Source of the DNA: Breviolum minutum Mf 1.05b.01
Taxonomy: Eukaryota; Sar; Dinophyceae; Suessiales; Symbiodiniaceae
NCBI GenBank assembly: GCA_000507305.1
Contig: DF239731.1
Coordinates: 1-64,000 of the forward strand
DNA length: 64,000 nt
Direction: 5' to 3'
Part shown: one piece after another, positions 1 to 11,202 of the stretch
Position numbering within the stretch: the first letter of the stretch is position 1
Layout of the letters: each line of letters opens with the position of its first letter
The notes under the pieces: generated by a model
The model's database searches: none
Told to the model about the DNA's origin: nothing
The model's input: the letters and a program-made list of their open reading frames with translations, nothing else
Translations under genes and position numbers: made by a program

Positions 1-80
1 ATATATATATAGATATATATATATATTTATATTTAGATTATATAGACTGTATATATCAATATTTATAATATATATATATA
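1..80. repeat. AT-rich low-complexity DNA
   Basis: TA dinucleotide-rich run at the window start; no coding signal. Confidence 0.85.
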
Positions 81-477
81 TATGTAACACATCTCGAAGA
101 ACCATGGGACTGGTAGCTTTGCCTACATCGGTTGATGGTTCAGAAATCCGGGATTCACTCACCAGTTGCGGTTGGTAGTTGAAATCCCATTATTTGAAAG
201 GGTTTTATACATCTCAGGTGGTTATGGGATTTTTGTTCCCTCAACAGTATCATCATCCAAAGCATTTGGAAAAGACTCTGCCTTTCCAGATGGTTTGGAT
301 GATCCGACCCATGGATGACAGTAGTTGATTGGTAAATCAACATCTAAAAGACGACTTGTGGAGTTATGATCCTAGACAACACATGTTTGAAGTGGTTTTA
401 TCAACGGAACTGGGAGTGAATACATGTAGGTAGATACGCGGTACATTGAGTGCCTTGAGATGCAATCTGTCACACGA

Positions 478-512
<35 letters not shown>
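478..512. repeat. (GAT)n microsatellite
   Basis: Eleven or so uninterrupted GAT units, followed by a CT/TA-rich stretch. Confidence 0.95.
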
Positions 513-514
<2 letters not shown>

Positions 515-600
515 CCTCAAGCTCTCTCTCTCTATATATAGATAAATATTTATATATTCATTTATATATGGATCCTATACCCAGCCATCGCTTCCATCAG

Positions 601-677
601 GAAAGATTTGGCACAACGGCTTGATCACCTCCATGGAGTTGCTACTTTTAGAACCTGGCACCGCCTACACCTTACAG
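601..677 (+). CDS. FN3 giant gene, exon 1 in window (E strand)
   Basis: Exon of a giant multi-FN3 protein gene that enters the window from the left. After acceptor CCATCAG the frame (two leading bases) gives a peptide ending MELLLLEPGTAYTLQ, the classic FN3 E-strand and 'LxPGTxY' turn. The donor is non-canonical: CAG|GCACCT. Ending here in phase 0 joins directly to the exon at 2046 to give TYTLQ followed by VAALTERG, a normal FN3 F strand. The frame stays open to 905, but that extension runs into dispersed repeats (families R and H), so the long frame is not the exon. What lies upstream (601 leftward) is AT-rich and repeat-like. Confidence 0.65.
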
Positions 678-780
678 GCACCTTCCACCACCGGCCTCAG
701 CGGAGGGTTTCGTTTGGAGCTGGGGAATTCTTACGGAAGGCCAATGGCTAAACGGCTTAAACTTTCTGGGATTACATATG

Positions 781-893
781 TCCCTAAGGATCCAATCACC
801 TTGTCAGCTGATGATTGGGGTGTCCAATCACCTCCGAAAAGCATGGTATTTAGGTTTCATTACCATTCTCAGAAGGTGATTGGATACCTAGGG
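781..893. mobile_element. Foldback element, family H
   Basis: Ends CCCTAAGGATCCAATCACC and GGTGATTGGATACCTAGGG, with inner GATTGGGGTGTCCAATCACC. Other copies: 7399-7508, 15658-15761, 56661-56774 and degraded ones near 12480 and 23670. Confidence 0.75.
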
Positions 894-1564
894 CCCTTAT
901 ATTAAAAGGCGAAGATAGTCATTTATTCAGCATCCCATAGTTTATCCATGTGACGATTGTGTAGCCACTTTCATTTAGATGTTTTTTGAAATGATAGATG
1001 CGGGTACAATATACCAGTCCCATGGATCCTATGGGGTATAGATACAGGAGCTGTCCCTAAGCTCAGGTTTCCTTAACTGGTTGGTTGGTTCGGGGTGTTA
1101 TGAAGGTTGCCGATTCCTGCAACCATAAGAGCAACGACTTTCCAAACAAACATGTTGTAAGTGCATGAAAATCTCTATAGTTCTTACATATCATATTATT
1201 GACACTTAAGACTGCGGGTTTCAGTAGAAATTTTCTAGGACAACTGGAAAAAATCATGTCCATTCAAATCCCGGACGAGTATTGTAGTGTCTCACAATTT
1301 GGTCCTCAACAAATCCATCAGTTTCCTCCTACACAAATTAACATCAGGCATCCATTTCCATGCACTCAGGTTTGGTTGTTGAGGAGTTATTTGTTCTCTC
1401 CACTTAGCCAATGCAGGCAGACTAATTTCAATATTTTTTTTTGGTAGGGCGTACCAAATACTCCAAGAAACAATAGGAAAAGTAAGTTGGCCTTCAATAA
1501 CTTCCAGTGTCCTCATCCCAAATTGTGGTTGAAAACTATGTGAAACTCAGTTTTTGTTGGAAGA

Positions 1565-1681
1565 TACCCTCCTTGAAACTAGCATTTTCGCACCTGAAAA
1601 TTGATGGTTGAAAGATGATATTCCTTTTGGGATGGCCTATTTTTTAGGGGTAAACTCGCTGTTAGTTTTAGGGAGGGTACA
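1565..1681. mobile_element. Foldback element, family C
   Basis: TACCCTCCTTGAAACTAGC ... GTTAGTTTTAGGGAGGGTA. The middle carries the GATGGTTGAAAGATGA and TTTTGGGATGG segments typical of C. Confidence 0.75.
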
Positions 1682-2045
1682 CTCCAGTAAACTAACACAG
1701 CTGGCTGAGTCGATTCCTATTGAAACTGGGGATATGCAATCGCAATCGCTATTAGTGATCGTTTACCATGAAAATGAAAATTCCAGGGTTCTTTGGACAT
1801 CTCAGCTTTTAACCATCTTTCACGGTTGTAAGTCTTCATACGGGTCATCCACCTGCGCAATGAAAAAAGGGCCCCTGGTTGTTTAGGTTGTTTTTGGGGT
1901 TGACATCCTACCCAAGTATATGAGGATTTTTATAGGCCAACATATGGATCCCTATAAACTTTTTAAATCAACCAATAATGGAAAGTAATAAGGGTTTTTT
2001 CCAACTCGTGGCTCACCTGGACTGGGGGATGGTGAATCCCGCAAG

Positions 2046-2142
2046 GTGGCAGCACTCACTGAGAGGGGCATTGGAGAACGAAGCGAAGCCTGTAGCTTTA
2101 CAACACGCTCGGTGGCACCCTTCATGGGAGTCTCTTGGCAGG
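2046..2142 (+). CDS. FN3 giant gene, exon 2 (F-G strands and next domain start)
   Basis: Acceptor CCGCAAG, donor CAGG|GTATTT. The 97 bases start in phase 0 and read VAALTERGIGERSEACSFTT, an FN3 F-G hairpin with the usual 'A-x-T-x-x-G-x-G' pattern. A linker and MGVSWQ follow, the B strand of the next FN3 domain. It continues exon 1 in frame. Another frame (AHLDWGMVNPARW...) is also open but does not join to its neighbours. Confidence 0.65.
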
Positions 2143-3142
2143 GTATTTTCTTAGGTGTTGGGGGGGGGGGGTGAAGATGATTGGGTTAAATTATTGAATG
2201 ATAGGTTGAGTTGAGATTGTTGAAAATGATAGGTCGAAGTGAGATGGTGAAAATGATAGGTTGAAGTTAGATGTTGAAAATGGTAGGTTGAAATGAACTG
2301 TTGAATTGTCATATTGATGTTGACTTTGAAAAACTGGAAGATTCATGACAACATGTGGCGTTTTGTTTCCTTTTCAAACAGCAAAAAAAACTGTAAGCAA
2401 CTTGTTGCCCCCTGTGTCTATTCCTTGGAAGTCAAGCACCTAAAATGGTCGCTCCTTTTGAATCAAAACACACCCCAAATGCTCCATGGGATGGGAATAT
2501 TTACCTACATTTCCCCTTGGATGTGGCCATGTTTGTATATGTTTGTTAGTTTTTTCAGCGTTCATGTCGGTAAATGATCAAATACATTCCGTTCGTATCT
2601 GGGAATGGGTCACTTCCACGGAAAAAAAAGTCATGAAATATGGGATCCCACCAAAAACCAACCAGGATTCACCGAGATGTAAAGTTTGTTTTTTTGTTTT
2701 TTTTAAGTAAGTTGTTTTGGTTTGGGATCCATGACGGATCCATTTTTAGATGATTTTTATTGATTTTCTATGGGATCAACTAGCAATAAGTAATACATGG
2801 AATCCTGAGGTGAAACTATAAAGATGTTTCATGAAAACCAAACGAAAGAGCGGAGGTTTCATGATCGAATTTTTCTTCCTGAAAATGAAAGAATGTCGCC
2901 CCGAAAAAGGAACCATTTTAACAAAAGGACACTTTTCCAATCTTACTTTTTCCATACAAACACTACCCATTTGCTCCATGTCCGGAATATTTGCCCATAT
3001 TGACGATGAATTGAAGCCAAATGTGCATGGAGCATCTATGGGCAATATGTGTGTCATTGCATGCCCCATAGCAGCCTTCCCAATATTTATCACCAACATC
3101 TTCCAAAAACATCTCACTTTACCCGCGCGGTGGTGAACTGAG

Positions 3143-3214
3143 GCCATTCTTCCGAGAGTGGTGCATTCCTATTACGATCACTTGGTTTTGGAATGTTCCG
3201 GCAGAAGCCTCAGG
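3143..3214 (+). CDS. FN3 giant gene, exon 3 (B-C strands)
   Basis: Acceptor GAACTGAG, strong donor CAGG|GTAAGC. In the phase set by exon 2 the peptide is HSSESGAFLLRSLGFGMFRQ, which would follow VSWQG as the B-C loop and C strand of an FN3 domain. Phase in: two bases; phase out: one base. A second open frame contains PITITWFW, which also resembles an FN3 strand, so the frame choice rests on phase. Confidence 0.5.
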
Positions 3215-4042
3215 GTAAGCAGTGAAAATTGGTGCAAACGCATTTTTAGGGCAAGGTAAGACACCCCAAATGACAGGTTTTTCCCGCCATTTCATTCATT
3301 CAAAACCATACCAAAAACCTGTACACCTGGCGATTCTGCGTGTTGGTGACCTTTTTGGGGATGGTGAAATCGTGACCTTCAACTATAGGGGATAAAAAGG
3401 TCACGGCTTGAATCGCCTGGTGGTTGTTTGTTGGGTATATAGGGAATAAGATCCGAGTTGTATGAGGATTATTTCATACGCCATTATAAGTATCCCTATC
3501 AGACAACAGTATAATGGAAAGTAAGAGGTTGTGTTTTCGTGGCTCAAAGGCTCAAATTGCTTGCTGTTGTATTTTCGAAGCTTCATGTGATTTTTTCGTT
3601 TGTAAAAAGAAGTGTCACACCATGAACAACCAAAAACAACAGCAAACGAACTGTTCAGTAGCGGATTTTTAGAATCCCAATAAAGATGCAAAGGGCCATA
3701 ATATACGGTCTATCTAAGCGCCTGATAATCAATCATCTTAAGGGATTTTGGTTTGTTCAAAAAGTCCTGCTAACACAGCTTGCTGGCCTGAAATCTACAG
3801 TTGCATTTCTTGAGTACCCTACAGTTGAGCATCGGAAGCTTTTGGCCACATCAGTTGTGGGTTGGCCCTGCCAAGCCATCCAAAAATGGAGGGTGCTCTA
3901 GCTTCGCGACGCTGGCAAGAGCTTGCAACGACTTGCATTTTGTTGATCATCTCAAACCTTTTCTTACGCCTTTCATGATGCAAAGAGAGAACATGGAGTC
4001 TTACAATGTCCACGTAACGACACTTGACAGTCGATTTTTTGA

Positions 4043-4043
<1 letters not shown>

Positions 4044-4102
<59 letters not shown>
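4044..4102. repeat. (AAC)n microsatellite
   Basis: About 19 uninterrupted AAC/CAA units inside an intron. It creates artefact frames of poly-Asn, poly-Thr and poly-Cys. Confidence 0.95.
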
Positions 4103-5043
4103 GACAAATTGAACAGAGAAAAAACCCTGGTTGTTTGGGTTATAAAGGGGATCAAACCCTACCCATTTTTACAGGGCTCGTAGCAAGCCATTTTATACAA
4201 GGATTCCTCTTAACCAACCAGTATAATGAATTGCAACAAGTGTTTTCTCTCACTTGCCATTCGAATTCAACTTTGGAGAAAAACAACAACTACATAGGAA
4301 AAACATAATGTATTAATCTCCATATACAAGTTCTCACCAGAGAAACAGAGAAACTGCCAACCAAAAAAAACACAACTTATTTTTAAGTCAGAAATCCAGA
4401 TGCTCCATGGGTTCGTTACCTAGGTGAAACATGGCCACATGAACAAAGGGGACATGAAAAAACACATGAGCCCCCTTCCAACCATAAAAACTAATTAAAG
4501 GTATTGGCCACCTAAAATCCAAGCTATTTACCATAAAACATCTAAACATGTAGTTTGGGGGGCCCATGGCATATATATTATATGTATAATATACGTATAC
4601 AGCCGTACACACATATATGTATGTAAAGCAAAAACCATAATATATATAATAACATATAGGTTTTGGAGGCTAGAACATGTATATATCCAAGAAATCTCCA
4701 ACAGGACCCACCGAATGGACCCCTAAACCTGACTATCTAAGAGCTCGATCGCACCGTACCTAGGGGTCCGTTGGTCAGGTCCCATTTAATTTTTGATGGA
4801 ATATAATAGGGGATAATCATCCCCCAAATAGTAGGAGTTTATATGCCCAGTATAAGGATTCCATATATTACATGGGCCTTACCAATACTGCTTACAAGGT
4901 AAATGTTCCTGTCTACCATGGGTTTTTTCTCAAGGTCCAGTGCCTGACTGGTCGCGTGGAGAAAGCAGCGATGTTTTGGGCTTTAGCGCCAGATATTTTG
5001 AATGCTCCGTGGTTGGAAACAGGGATTCAACATATCCCATTAC

Positions 5044-5163
5044 GGATCCATGGGACTGGTATATTTACCTACATTTGGTTTATTTCTATGGTAAATGTAG
5101 GTCCATTTGGTTTATTTCTATGGAAAAATGTAGGTAAATATACCATACATGGATCCTTTGGGT
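5044..5163. mobile_element. Foldback element, family E, with internal duplication
   Basis: GGATCCATGGGACTGGTATA ... TATACCATACATGGATCC. The loop segment CATTTGGTTTATTTCTATGG is duplicated in tandem, lengthening this copy. Confidence 0.8.
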
Positions 5164-5177
5164 ATTGAGGATTATTT

Positions 5178-5287
5178 GGGGGTTTCCTTAAAATGGCGGG
5201 ATTCCCCAACAAACCCATGGATTTTCCTACTAAAAATGATCCTTTTGGGGTGTGAAATGGGGGGTACCACCATTTCAGGAAACACCC
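5178..5287. mobile_element. Foldback element, family B
   Basis: GGGGGTTTCC ... GGAAACACCC ends, with inner ATTTTCCTACTAAAAATGAT shared with the copy at 45106. Confidence 0.7.
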
Positions 5288-5394
5288 ATATTGGATGACC
5301 CACTAAAATATGCCACCATGGGAAAAGGAAGACACAATCTTCAAAAGTGCCTTGGGAAAAGAATATCCCCTGGATGTAAAGCTTAACAAAGTTG

Positions 5395-5505
5395 CAGATT
5401 TTGTTCCCTATAAATTTTCAGAAAGAAGCCGCCACAGATGGTAGGGCTCTAAATAGTTGTGGAACAAGGGTTTGGCGGCTTGATTCAGGGCCAAATCTAC
5501 AACTT
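5395..5505. mobile_element. Foldback element, family P
   Basis: GCAGATTTTG ... CCAAATCTAC ends and an inner GCCGCCA/TGGCGGC hairpin. A close second copy is at 21131-21226, sharing GGTTTGGCGGCTTGATTCAG. Confidence 0.7.
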
Positions 5506-6961
5506 TGAGATTTCTCGATCTCCCCTGTCATAATAGGGGAGCGATTTGGGTCGCCAGGGATGATTCGTGTTCCTACTAAATGAGGATCTAAAGAACCCCA
5601 GAATCCTCAAAATCAAAGGGTAGTCGATCTCAGCTGAGATTTCTCGGGTGTTGGGTTTTTGTTGCAAAAGGGGTACTTACTAAAATGGATGTATGTCGTT
5701 TGTACGCCACACAGATACACATGATGACCCATTCTGTTTGGGTTTCAACAGCGCCCTTTGGAAGATGTTGGTGCTAGTGTGTATGTGTGTGATTCGTATA
5801 TATATATACACACACATTTTTTTAGCAGTGTAAATGTAAATCTTCCTGAACTGCAAGTGGTGTATATAACTGTATATATAAATATACAGATAGATTTTAG
5901 TCCCAGGCATGTTATGGCTGATTTAGGGGCTTTACATTTTGCACTGGAAGATTTGGGACTGGATGTGCTAAGAAATTGATGTCGAGCTGTAGTTGATATC
6001 TCGCCAATTCCCACATGAGAGGTGACAAAAAAAAACGCTTGCTTGGTTGAAGTAATTTATGGTAAAATCCTATGCCCATCAGCTTTTCATTAGGGGATGG
6101 CATTAGCTATTGCCATATACCCTCAAAACTCATATAAAAGAAAAACTTGAGGGAGACTTTTAAAACCAACTTAGGATGACCTTTGCATGCGAGTTTTATG
6201 GGAGAGGAGTCTTTTTTCTGGCCGGTGAAACCTATGAAACCTATGGGGTGGGCGTTCACTGTGAATGATGATTAATGATGCCTTCTCGAGACATCCAAAT
6301 ATATATATATATATAGTACCTCTTGAGGTGAACAGTGTTTCAAAAAAAAGGTATGATCTTGGGGTCCAACCACCACCTAGTTTTCTCGATCTCCCAAGTT
6401 GCCAGTGACTCACAACATCCAGATGTACACATTATATGACAATGATTTTGTTTAAAAAAGTTACAGGATGTACACCCCCCGAAATACCATTAGCCCCTTC
6501 AAAAATAGGCCGAAACCCACGAAGGGAAATTCATACTCCGAACCTTGAATTTTAAGATGTTAGTTTCAGGGGAGGGTTTCCATGAAATCGTTACACTCCA
6601 ATAAACTAACATAGCTGGTTGGAATGGCTGGCCACGGATGTTTCGTCGATGTATTTCCGATATGATTGAAACTGGGCAGATGACATTCCAGCGATAACTT
6701 TTTGTGATCGTTCACCAGAGCGAAATACCCAGGGAGTTTGGACATCTCAATTTTTGCCGGTTTTTCAAGGTTGGAATTCTTCGTACCAACGAACTGCTTG
6801 GGGGGTGAAATTGTAGGCTCATCATGGCGGGAAAACTGGAAAAAAACAGTGTCAACAACAGGATCAACATGTTTTATTTCAACAAAATTCCGCGAGAACA
6901 AACGAATAATCCATGATTTATTTGAAATGTCATGACTTTCACGTACTCATTGGCTGCTAAG

Positions 6962-7032
6962 GTTCGCGCTATGGATATGGAACAAATGGTGCATGGATTA
7001 CAGTGGTGCCAGCCTCAGCGTTTCCAGACAAG
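6962..7032 (+). CDS. FN3 giant gene, exon 4 (C-C' strands)
   Basis: Acceptor GCTGCTAAG, donor GACAAG|GTGGAG. In the phase that joins exons 3 and 5 the peptide is YGYGTNGAWITVVPASAF plus PDK. It leads into EQVELAEE of exon 5, as expected for C-C' strands of FN3. A competing frame (VRAMDMEQM...) is open too; it would also look like an F strand but breaks phase with its neighbours. Confidence 0.5.
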
Positions 7033-7398
7033 GTGGAGCCATAGAAGAATACTTAACAGGTGGGCACAAAAAACCAGTTATGACATTCTAAAATCCACAT
7101 TTTCAATAGGAAATGCATCTTCAAACGGTGGATATTCCAATGTCATGTTAGTTTTCGGAGGTGCGAATGGGGTGAAATAACTTTACTTATAGGGGTGAAA
7201 CAAAAAAAACAGTGAAATCTATTTGGCCATTTATAGGGGTTATACATGTTATAATTCCATTTACAATTAGGCTCGGGGCGAACCCCCTTGTAGTCTTTTT
7301 GGCCCCAGTGAAGCTCATTTGTTTGGTTCCATTGACGAATGGAACTCAGATTAAAAAACTATCAAAAATCAATTGAGCAATGTATCGAAAACAATATA

Positions 7399-7508
7399 CC
7401 CTAGGGATCCAATCACCTTCTGAGAATGGTAATGGAACCTAACAACTATGCTGAGGAGGTGATTGGACACCCCAATCATCATCTGAGAACATGACTGGAT
7501 GCCGAGGG
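7399..7508. mobile_element. Foldback element, family H
   Basis: CCCTAGGGATCCAATCACC at the left end, inner GGTGATTGGACACCCCAATC, right end GACTGGATGCCGAGGG. In opposite orientation to the copy at 781. Confidence 0.7.
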
Positions 7509-7667
7509 ATACAAGTGACAATACATATTTTTGTCTTTGTAAAGAACTGCAGAAAAGGGACCAGACCATTCTTCAAGGCGCGAGGGCGCGGAATGCCTAG
7601 GATTCCGGACAGCTTCATAGCAGAATCAGCTGTGAAGCACTAGAAGGCCCTTAGTCAGGTCTTGCCT

Positions 7668-7682
7668 CCATTTTGGCTCAAG
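7668..7682 (+). other. Dinoflagellate spliced-leader (DinoSL) relic
   Basis: CCATTTTGGCTCAAG matches exactly the last 15 bases of the conserved 22-nt dinoflagellate spliced leader. The upstream six bases do not match. In dinoflagellates such relics mark trans-spliced mRNAs that were reverse-transcribed and re-inserted. What follows is not a recognisable gene, so the retrocopy, if it was one, is decayed. A chance match of this length in 64 kb is unlikely (about 1 in 10,000 for both strands). Confidence 0.6.
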
Positions 7683-8086
7683 ATATATTGAACGAACCTT
7701 TTTTTTGGTATGAGATTTTCCAAAAAGAAGTGAGTGATTCTGAAACAGAAACCCTTGCAAGACAACAGAGTCAGTAAATAAAGCAAACATCCGTTTTTTG
7801 GATTTCTTTGGGTGGATAGGGGTAGGTAGATGATTTGTTTTTGCGGAAAGCAAGGTGATGTTAGGATGTTCCATTTCAGGCCCACCTGCCCACCTATGCT
7901 TACAGCCCAACAGCCAGAAACCTTGCAGGACAACCCAAATTTTTCATCTAGCCTTGGACCAGTATTTTGGTTGAATCATCAAGCTTCAGAAATCACTCAA
8001 AAAGAGAAAGATATTCTGGGCCGTGGCAACTCTTTTTTTTTTAGTTATGTTCACCCCCCGATCCTTGGACAAATGATGACAAATGA

Positions 8087-8110
8087 TTTGACGAGCATAT
8101 GCTCGTCAAA
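8087..8110. repeat. Perfect 24-bp palindrome in a family A remnant
   Basis: TTTGACGAGCAT followed by its exact reverse complement ATGCTCGTCAAA. It sits where A copies normally read TTTGACGAGCATATTTTTCAAATGGG. Confidence 0.85.
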
Positions 8111-8368
8111 TGGGTTGGTTCAACCACCAGGTAGTAAACCTTTTAGGGGTTAACAAAAAATTAAAGTTCAAAACACTGTGCGAAAGTACGAAATTTGTGA
8201 TCTATCCCTCCGCCCCCAAAACAAAACAGAAACAGAAGCGCAGGACCGACAATCAACTCATCATATCACCCCTTTTTTTGCTAAAGCATTAATGATCCAG
8301 TTCCAGTTACTGTAGATGAAAGTAGTCGCATTCAATTACAACTGTTCATATCCAATAGCATCATGTAG

Positions 8369-8437
8369 TATCCATATGTAATATTTACCTACATTTGACA
8401 TAAATTTAGTGTAAATTACATATGGATCCTATGGGTA
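8369..8437. mobile_element. Foldback element, family E (short)
   Basis: GTATCCATATGTAATATTTACC ... GTAAATTACATATGGATCC. A shortened copy. Confidence 0.65.
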
Positions 8438-8515
8438 TGTAGTTTATCCTCTTATTTACAGTTTTTTTTAAACATCCCCACAAGGGCACTTAGTCATTGG
8501 AGTTTTTGAACCGAG

Positions 8516-8595
8516 GAACAAGTAGAGTTGGCCGAAGAGACGGGCAGCAGCGATCTGATTCGCTTCAGTCTCAAAGCCTTACAACCTGAGCGACA
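8516..8595 (+). CDS. FN3 giant gene, exon 5 (D-E strands), GC donor
   Basis: Phase 0 start after ACCGAG. The peptide EQVELAEETGSS then DLIRFSLKALQPERQ is an FN3 E strand with the 'LxP' turn before the F-strand tyrosine. The exon ends CGACA|GCCGCC, a GC donor, leaving two bases. The next exon begins G-TAT-GTC, so the join restores ...QPERQ-YVLQVAAV, an almost textbook FN3 E-F segment. That join is the best single argument for GC-AG splicing in this gene. Confidence 0.7.
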
Positions 8596-9790
8596 GCCGC
8601 CTGGCGAAAGAAATTCGAACTCACCTTAAGTAAAAGTAGATGGCTAGAATCGCCAACTCCCCAAAAGTTCGATGGGCAAGCCTAGGATGCAGGGGCCGTG
8701 ATGTTCCACCAAGATTAATGGGAGTGGCGATCGCCATATATACTTTCCAGGTGGCATAGATCAGAGACAAAAAACCAACGTAAAACTGGGCAAATGATGG
8801 TGAAAAGTAAGGGAATACCGAAATAACATGCCCGAAACAAAATTCTGGTTTAGAAAGTATATAGTAATTTACCCAGATGGGATATGTAAATGGATGTAAT
8901 TTAGATAGTTAACAATTTGAAGACGTATATATATATACATGGCTTAAGGCTTTAAGGCTTATGTTTTCATTTATGTCCCAATGATATGTACATGTAGTTT
9001 AAAAGATTGTTAATCCTATTGGTGTAATTTGTGAAACCCTGGAAGTTTGGTGAAACGCCGGGACTTCGAAGCGTGGCGTTTTCGGGGTTCAAGGAGAAAG
9101 ACACACCTCAAAGGCTGTTTGCAGGTGAATCAATAAACGGGAATAATTTGAAACCCTTGAAACCAGGAAATTTTGGCCGAAAAAAATGAATCAAATGAAT
9201 CTTTGTGTTCTGAGTGGTTGTTTCAAATATTTTTTAAATGTTCAACCTGATCCCTGAGGAAATGATCCAATTTGACTGTAGGTGTTTGCAGATAGATTCA
9301 GTTTCATATTGGAGAGATGATTTTAATTCCATATTCGAAGTAGTGCAGATTGGTTGTACAATTTGTACAATAGGGCCAAAAAAAAGCGATAGATGGTTGT
9401 GGCAAGATGTGGCAAGGGCGTTTCCGAGGAGCCTGATATCTAACTGCCCTAGGATGTTCCACAAAATTTCATTGTGATTTCATGGCTTAAAAGTTCCAAA
9501 GTTTCAGTTTGAGGTACTCGTATACTTTGAGGATCGGGACCCAGGACTTGGATACGTGGTTTTCATAACCGTTTTCGTCCCCTAAACGCAACGTTCCCCT
9601 TCCATTTTTGGCATTGTTGTATGGCTTTTTTTAAAGGGGTGATCCGAACTAGATGGGCCCCCAAGGTCCCTACATTGTATTAGCGATACGAAATGGTAAA
9701 TAACGGCTGGTTTTTAGGTGGCCAAAACCTTCAAAAAACCTACCATCCGTGGGATGATCTCCCTCCAAGTTCACCCCCATTGACCAATAG

Positions 9791-9866
9791 GTATGTCTTG
9801 CAAGTTGCGGCAGTTACAGCAGCAGGCAGGGGACCATGGTCCGAGCAGCCTCTTAGTTGCAAAAAA
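9791..9866 (+). CDS. FN3 giant gene, exon 6 (F-G strands)
   Basis: Acceptor GACCAATAG, donor AAAAAA|GTGAGT (canonical). One leading base completes the codon from exon 5, then YVLQVAAVTAAGRGPWSEQ follows: F strand, 'AG-x-G' turn and 'WS' of FN3. Ends in phase 0. High pattern match to animal and bacterial FN3 domains. Confidence 0.75.
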
Positions 9867-10600
9867 GTGAGTTTTTTCAGTGATCAAAACGGGAGCTTGC
9901 TTGCATGAATTTTGAAGCTCTTTGGAGGTGGAGAACATAGCATACGTCCTTATAAAAAGCAGAAACATTCTGGCATTAATTGTCCTGTTTTTTTTAATCC
10001 TTGTCTTTAAAAAAGGAGTTTGCCATGTTATCCACAGCCAAAGAGCTTCAAAATGATGCGTTCATCAACTTTTCTTTGTGATGTCTACTGCCGCCCTAAG
10101 AAACCTTGGACCCTTCAATGGAAGGGTTTGAACCAGTAACCAGTATAGCTGGGGTGTTCTTGGGTTCCGCAAAAAAAAATTGCGGGGTCAGGATTCTTAG
10201 CTTAGGGTAGGTGTCTACATCCCATGGTCGATCCATCGGACGATTGTATATTAGTACTTGTTGCATTGGATAGTTGATTTCTACGGAAAAAATCCTAGGT
10301 TAAAAATCGTTCGTCCTATGGATTTATGACATTTATGGGGGGAGGCATTTTTTGTAACGCCAAACACTCCGTTTTCCACCTTCAACCCGAAACGTTGGTG
10401 GCAAGATTGCCCCGATCAGCTTGGCGGGGGCTGCAACTTCGCTGTAGAAAGCGAAAGCTATGCTAACTACCGAATTTCCATCCTTATCCAATCACAATCA
10501 TCATTTTCTGCCGAAGGGCCTTGGGGAAAAAATTGGATTCCCTTGGCATTTAAGGATTTTTTTACCAAGGGATTCATTACCATCAAACTGGATATTTATC

Positions 10601-10709
10601 TTGGTGGTGGTTTCAAAGATTTTGTTATTTTCACCCCGAAAATTGGGGAAGATTCCCATTTTGACTAATATATCTAATATTTTTCAGATGGGTTGAAACC
10701 ACCAACTAG
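10601..10709. mobile_element. Foldback element, family A
   Basis: TTGGTGGTGGTTTCAA ... TTGAAACCACCAACTAG with the internal TTTTGACTAAT and ATTTTTCAGATGGG blocks. Confidence 0.8.
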
Positions 10710-11099
10710 TCATCCAATCACAATCATCATTTTCTGCATCTAAATCTAGTGTATGTGATCAAAAATCCAGGGGTGTAAACATGACATATGAATCATATGA
10801 CCACATTTGGAGCCCCTGGCTCAAACCCAATGAGCCAGGAGGTTTTCCTCCGGAAAGGTGGTTGTTTGGTTTTTCAGAGCACTAATATAGACCTTGAATG
10901 TAGTTGAAGATTTTATTTGTTTTTAATTTAATACTTCTTCTAGCTATTGTGAACAATTGAATGCAAGTCGTTGTTGTTACTATGACTATTTATGGTGGTT
11001 CACACCATTTAGGAAAGGTGGTTTTTTAATTTAAATGTTATCCAAGCAATTTTTATAAGCAAAAAAACCTAAGATTAGGAGGGATTTTTGCAACCTCAG

Positions 11100-11202
11100 G
11101 ATGTCAAGGGCAGTGCAGGTGTTTTTTCGATTGCCCAACCGGAATATGAAGGAATCCATACTGGTGGTCATTGGAGGTCTCAAATGGTGGATCACCTACA
11201 AG
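11100..11202 (+). CDS. FN3 giant gene, exon 7 (A-B region, frame by phase)
   Basis: Acceptor AACCTCAG, strong donor TACAAG|GTGAGC. In phase with exon 6 it reads DVKGSAGVFSIAQPEYEG and on to HLQ, ending with one base. Another fully open frame contains VQVFFRLPNRNMKES, which also resembles FN3 strands A-C. Exon status is fairly secure from its splice sites and composition; the frame is not. Confidence 0.55.

Larger units (their letters stand above)
3215..6961 (+). other. Intron 3: repeat-filled, no exon recognised
   Basis: About 3.7 kb with no convincing exon. It holds K-family copies near 3410-3525 and 4128-4245, an AAC microsatellite (4044-4102), an E-like element with CTCCATG ends, the E copy at 5044-5163, B-like foldback 5178-5287, a family P foldback 5395-5505, and a degenerate C copy near 6470-6577. 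The paired 123-aa and 101-aa frames at 2776-3147 overlap an E-like repeat and are not credible genes. Confidence 0.6.
7033..8515 (+). other. Intron 4: family H copy, spliced-leader relic, A remnant, E copy
   Basis: About 1.5 kb of intron. It contains a family H foldback (7399-7508), the spliced-leader-like 15-mer (7668-7682), a degraded family A copy whose right half is near 8080-8135 and contains a perfect palindrome, and family E (8369-8437). No exon seen. Confidence 0.6.

Noticed and set aside
2776-3147. Paired 123-aa minus and 101-aa plus frames
   Set aside because: Both lie over an E-like repeat with CTCCATG ends; palindromic DNA keeps both strands open.
4024-4308. Poly-Thr, poly-Asn and poly-Cys frames
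   Set aside because: Artefact of the AAC microsatellite.
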